NCBI GenBank assembly: GCA_030630935.1
Contig: DAOVMD010000092.1
Span: forward strand, 1 to 9,193
Direction: 5' to 3'
Source of the DNA: Candidatus Mcinerneyibacteriota bacterium
Lineage (GTDB): Bacteria > AUK180 > JAQVHJ01
DNA length: 9,193 bases
Part shown: positions 7,514-9,193 of the stretch, piece by piece
How the letters are laid out: every line of letters begins with the position of its first letter
Position numbering within the stretch: position 1 is the first letter of the stretch
Program-made: the position numbers and the translations under genes
The notes under the pieces: model-generated
Databases searched by the model: none
What the model saw: the letters and a program-made list of their open reading frames with translations, nothing else
What the model was told of the DNA's origin: nothing

Positions 7514-7591
7514 GTTATTATGTTTACTTCAGATGCTTAAGTTACATTTACTCAGAATGCATCTATTTTACGGAGGTAAACATAATGGGAC
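7509..7591. repeat. 83-bp nested inverted repeat
   Basis: GTCCC (7509-7513) and, after a 3-base bulge, ATTATGTTTAC (7517-7527) pair with GTAAACATAAT (7576-7586) and GGGAC (7587-7591). Inside, AGATGC (7531-7536) pairs with GCATCT (7559-7564). The right arm's GGGAC can instead form a local hairpin GGGAC-TGAA-GTCCC (7587-7600). The left arm begins within the 3' end of element copy A. Confidence 0.65.
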
Positions 7592-7622
7592 TGAAGTCCC
7601 AGAGTGTTTTCTCAATCTTTAT

Positions 7623-7675
7623 CCCCGGATGAGATTGCCGCGTCGCTTCGCTTCTCGCAATTACATTATCCGGGG
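7623..7675. repeat. 53-bp REP-like palindrome
   Basis: CCCCGGAT (7623-7630) pairs perfectly with ATCCGGGG (7668-7675), and inside it ATTGC (7634-7638) pairs with GCAAT (7657-7661). The centre carries CGCTTCGCT, the reverse complement of the AGCGAAGCG word found at 8221 and 8978. This resembles the REP-type palindromes, with an ATTGC...GCAAT core around GCTTCGC, that are scattered through many bacterial genomes. Confidence 0.7.
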
Positions 7676-7686
7676 CTCTTCGCATT

Positions 7687-7705
7687 AGAGCTGAAGCTCT
7701 TTCTA
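7687..7705. repeat. TGAA-loop hairpin, second copy of 1694-1712
   Basis: AGAGC-TGAA-GCTCT followed by TTTCTA matches 1694-1712 at 18 of 19 bases, the single difference lying in the loop. On the plus strand it reads like a short hairpin followed by a T-rich tail, but a 5-pair stem is weak for a terminator. Confidence 0.65.
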
Positions 7706-7732
7706 CTTAAAAAGGCGAGGGTTAAGTTCAAT

Positions 7733-7796
7733 TGCTCAGGGTCAAGGCTCTTGACCCTATTTTGTTTAGCAAACAATTCCTTTGCTTTCAAATGAA
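7733..7796. repeat. Composite repeat: TGCTCAGGG hairpin plus TTGTTT hairpin
   Basis: GGGTCAAG-GCT-CTTGACCC (7739-7757) is a perfect 8-pair stem with a 3-base loop. It shares the lead TGCTCAGGGT with the hairpin at 8121. It is followed by TTGTTT-AGC-AAACAA (7762-7776) and the tail to 7796, the second copy of the 39-bp repeat at 152-190. Confidence 0.7.
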
Positions 7797-7804
7797 TATA
7801 TAAG

Positions 7805-8013
7805 AATCGTAAACGATTTTAAAAAGAAAAGATTTTATCTTATTTTTCAGTAAGAGTAAGAGTTCGAGTAAGAGGCGTTTGCAAAGGACTCCCCGTACAG
7901 GGGAGCACCCATGAACCACTATTTCGGGTTCAGGGCTAAAGAACTCTTACTTCTTACACGAACTGAAGTTTCCGAGAGGAAACTTTGGGGGGACGGTGCT
8001 CCCATTTTGTTCC
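7805..8013 (+). repeat. Structured intergenic element, copy B
   Basis: It has the same order of parts as copy A: AATCG-TAAA-CGATT (7805-7818), TTATTTTTCAGT (7840-7851), four GTNNGN hexamers (7850-7873), and hairpin CTCCCC-GTACA-GGGGAG (7889-7905). An extra hairpin TGAACC/GGTTCA follows (7912-7917 with 7927-7932). Then come complementary words ending in AAC or TAC (7941-7962), AAGTTTCC-GAGA-GGAAACTT (7966-7985) and GGTGCTCCC (7995-8003). GTAAGA plus GTAAGAGTTC (7850-7865) pair with GAACTCTTAC (7941-7950) plus TCTTAC (7952-7957): 16 pairs with one bulged T. GGGAGCACC (7901-7909) is perfectly complementary to GGTGCTCCC, which would make a pseudoknot with that stem or an alternative fold to the local hairpin. 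The repeat is certain; its function is unknown. Confidence 0.72.
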
Positions 8014-8031
8014 ATTTCACAATGTAAATAC

Positions 8032-8070
8032 TGTAATATAGGGGGAACAGTTTTTGAGTTCAATATTACA
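8032..8070. repeat. Hairpin downstream of element B
   Basis: TGTAATAT (8032-8039) pairs with ATATTACA (8063-8070), and inside it GAAC (8045-8048) pairs with GTTC (8058-8061). It sits just after copy B, as the nested inverted repeat at 7509-7591 sits just after copy A, but the sequences differ. Confidence 0.5.
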
Positions 8071-8119
8071 TAAGCAGCAATTATTTTCATAATAGTTTCT
8101 TTAGGGAGGATTTTTAATC

Positions 8120-8157
8120 ATGCTCAGGGTTAACGCCGTTAACCCCTACTAGAGCAT
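8120..8157. repeat. Nested hairpin with GGGTTAAC stem
   Basis: ATGCTC (8120-8125) pairs with GAGCAT (8152-8157) around a perfect 8-pair stem GGGTTAAC-GCC-GTTAACCC (8127-8145). It is the sister of the hairpin at 7739-7757. The two stems differ at two positions, and both are changed with their pairing partner. On the minus strand it lies about 80 bp downstream of the small lipoprotein gene but lacks an immediate T-run. Confidence 0.65.
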
Positions 8158-8215
8158 CACAATCTCTACTGCAAAATCAATTATCAATTAATAATTATCA
8201 ATCATAAATTTTAAA

Positions 8216-8233
8216 TGTGGAGCGAAGCGAAAC
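8216..8233. repeat. 18-bp exact repeat, copy 1
   Basis: The 18-base string TGTGGAGCGAAGCGAAAC occurs here and again at 8973-8990, so identical copies lie on both sides of the small lipoprotein gene in the same orientation. The AGCGAAGCG core is also the reverse complement of the centre of the palindrome at 7623-7675. Confidence 0.8.
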
Positions 8234-8238
8234 TATTA

Positions 8239-8637
8239 TTATTCATATTTAACTGTATCCGTGTCATAATAAAGTTTTTTCATTTTACTCTTTGGGTCTG
8301 TTGTCCCAACATGTAGCTCTGGATTGGGGCATTTAATTTTGAATTTTGATTTATTAACCGGATGCTTTTCATATATATATTTTTTCCCGGAGATAGGACA
8401 AGTAGGAATAATTTTGAGATATTTCTGTTCGATTAAAATCTCAATTGATTCAGGTAACTGACCAGGATTACTCGTCTTATAACTATATACAGCATTACCA
8501 ATAGTCCTGAGGTTTCCCTTACATTCTTCTAATTTCTCTAACTCCCCGAGATACTCTTCAGAATTCCCACCGCAAGACGACAACAAAAGAACTGATAAAC
8601 AGGTACAAAGGATTAGGAATAGTTTTAATTTTCTCAT
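8239..8637 (-). CDS. Small lipoprotein with pseudopilin-like domain
   Basis: A 132-residue predicted lipoprotein. Its signal has Arg2, Lys3, Lys5, a hydrophobic core at 6-19 and the canonical lipobox L-S-S-Cys22. Residues 39-90 (CKGNLRTIGNAV at 39-50, then Y.T...GQLPES..IL...YLK.IPTCP.SGK..Y.Y) resemble the globular part of GspG-like type II secretion pseudopilins and related type IV pilin-like proteins. The usual prepilin leader and long hydrophobic N-terminal helix are missing; a lipid anchor takes their place. Cys39, Cys80 and Cys103 could form a disulfide in the periplasm. The ribosome-binding site AAAGGAG lies six bases before the ATG and fixes the start. The gene stands alone, flanked by an exact 18-bp repeat on each side. 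The domain likeness is by eye; assembly into a pilus is unlikely without the N-terminal helix, and the true role is unknown. Confidence 0.85.
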   Translation of the reverse strand: MRKLKLFLILCTCLSVLLLSSCGGNSEEYLGELEKLEECKGNLRTIGNAVYSYKTSNPGQLPESIEILIEQKYLKIIPTCPISGKKYIYEKHPVNKSKFKIKCPNPELHVGTTDPKSKMKKLYYDTDTVKYE

Positions 8638-8664
8638 CTTTAGCTCCTTTTGAAATATGTGGTA

Positions 8665-8685
8665 CTGTGAATATTTTATTCACAG
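8665..8685 (-). promoter_or_regulatory. 21-bp palindrome upstream of small lipoprotein
   Basis: CTGTGAATA-TTT-TATTCACAG is a perfect 9-pair palindrome ending 28 bp before the lipoprotein start, just upstream of its ribosome-binding site. It could be an operator or a leader-RNA hairpin. It contains TGTGA and TCACA half-sites like those bound by CRP, but 9 bases apart instead of 6. A possible minus-strand promoter further upstream (CTGAAA, 16 bp, TATTAT) would place the palindrome in the leader. That promoter is weak and not claimed. Confidence 0.5.
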
Positions 8686-8840
8686 AAACCAGTTGTTTAT
8701 CGGATAATACGATATTTACAGGACTTTCAGCTTCCTCCTCCCCATTTTCCTGTCTTGATGGAGTTTACAAATAAAAAATTAACCACTGAACATCAAGAAC
8801 TACGTAGAGTTCCCGACTCCGCACTGATCACACCGCATCC

Positions 8841-8861
8841 TCAAGCAACTTTGTTGCTTGA
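8841..8861. repeat. 9-pair hairpin with TTT loop
   Basis: TCAAGCAAC (8841-8849), loop TTT, GTTGCTTGA (8853-8861) is a perfect inverted repeat. Like many others here it has a very tight 3-base loop. There is no adjacent T-run, so it does not look like a terminator. Confidence 0.65.
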
Positions 8862-8893
8862 ACAGAGAACAGATAACAGAGAACCGATAGCAG
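8860..8893. repeat. Short 7-bp tandem array
   Basis: Units GAACAGA, GAACAGA, TAACAGA and GAACCGA, and a partial TAGCAG, follow each other without gaps directly after the preceding hairpin. Such short decaying arrays usually reflect replication slippage. Confidence 0.6.
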
Positions 8894-8972
8894 TCGTTTT
8901 ATAGATATAAGCATTATACTCAATAATGCAAAATCATTCTTCACTCTTCATTATTCATTCTTATTTCTTACT

Positions 8973-8990
8973 TGTGGAGCGAAGCGAAAC
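8973..8990. repeat. 18-bp exact repeat, copy 2
   Basis: It is identical to 8216-8233 and in the same orientation, 757 bp away. It follows a CTTACTTG string that also ends the related left-end fragment at 266-273. Confidence 0.8.
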
Positions 8991-9118
8991 GATTCTATTC
9001 TTTTTCTTATCCCATATTATCATGCTTTCTAAATCTCCGCTTTAAATCTCTGTTAAAAACTATTGCTCCAAACCAAATCAGTGAAATATCTGTGGTTTTG
9101 TTTTTAAATTATTTTATT

Positions 9119-9140
9119 GAGACGTGCAATTGCATGTCTC
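9119..9140. repeat. 22-bp near-perfect palindrome
   Basis: GAGACGTGCAA faces TTGCATGTCTC. Ten of eleven positions pair canonically and the eleventh is a G/T wobble. It is followed by TAC. GAGAC...GTCTC palindromes of this kind are common dispersed intergenic repeats in bacterial genomes. Confidence 0.6.
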
Positions 9141-9193
9141 TACAATAACATTTGAACGCATGCAAAGCATGCATTGAACACTTGAACATTTGA

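Larger units (their letters stand above)
8686..9193. other. Non-coding, repeat-rich region
   Basis: No gene is supported in this 508-bp stretch. It contains a hairpin GAACT-ACGTAG-AGTTC (8797-8812), a 9-pair hairpin (8841-8861), a 7-bp tandem array (8860-8893), a second copy of the left-end repeat (8924-8974), the second 18-bp repeat (8973-8990), a 22-bp palindrome (9119-9140) and GCATGC-AAA-GCATGC (9158-9172). The last 40 bases carry three copies of TTGAAC. Confidence 0.6.

Noticed and set aside
7198-7795. Plus-strand open frames of 73 and 63 codons across the repeat mosaic
   Set aside because: They run through hairpins and repeat elements, have no family resemblance, and one overlaps the operon promoter and the membrane-protein start.
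7342-8013. CRISPR array or integron attC sites
   Set aside because: Only two copies about 500 bp apart, with no short regular spacers; no GTTRRRY/RYYYAAC attC core pairs and no integrase or cas gene are present.

Overview
The window is a very AT-rich bacterial segment. All five genes I can support lie on the minus strand, and they are separated by unusually repeat-dense intergenic DNA. Three of the five products begin with a lipoprotein signal peptide and one is a multi-pass membrane protein, so the cell probably has an outer membrane. The class III cyclase with a zinc-ribbon N-terminus and the palindromic intergenic repeats recall uncultured, low-GC environmental lineages. I cannot place the organism to a phylum from this window alone.

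Reading in the direction of transcription (right to left), a small lipoprotein with a pseudopilin-like domain (8239-8637) stands alone behind a 21-bp palindrome. About 1 kb without a gene follows (7229-8238). It is a mosaic of hairpins that contains two diverged copies, offset by exactly 500 bp at their 3' ends, of a 170-210 bp structured element. A near-consensus promoter (TTGACA, 17 bp, TAAAAT) then drives a probable three-gene operon: a four-helix membrane protein with a ~180-residue periplasmic domain (6200-7228), a 1140-residue adenylate cyclase/ATPase/TPR protein (2733-6155), and a helical lipoprotein (1765-2694). Gaps in the operon are 44 and 38 bp. After about 300 bp of further hairpin repeats comes another unrecognised lipoprotein (309-1466) with its own TTGACA promoter, whose spacer is exactly filled by a palindrome. 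The remaining 300 bp is non-coding and holds repeat fragments also found in the 7.3-8.2 kb mosaic.

The cyclase is the only gene whose chemistry can be read with confidence. It keeps both metal-binding aspartates, the Lys/Thr pair typical of class IIIb (bicarbonate-responsive) cyclases, and the transition-state Asn and Arg. Its cyclase-ATPase-TPR order resembles mammalian soluble adenylyl cyclase. Its operon partners have a membrane sensor-like layout and a periplasm-facing lipoprotein. A plausible but unproven reading is an envelope-to-cAMP signalling cassette.

The most unusual content is the non-coding element pair. Each copy has the same architecture: a T-rich lead, four hexamers of the form GTNNGN, a C/G-rich hairpin, complementary NNNNAC words, a GNRA-capped hairpin with a compensatory base change between copies, and a GCTCCC arm that can pair back to the C/G-rich hairpin. 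This points to selection on, or copying of, a folded nucleic acid: a mobile palindromic element or an uncharacterised structured RNA.
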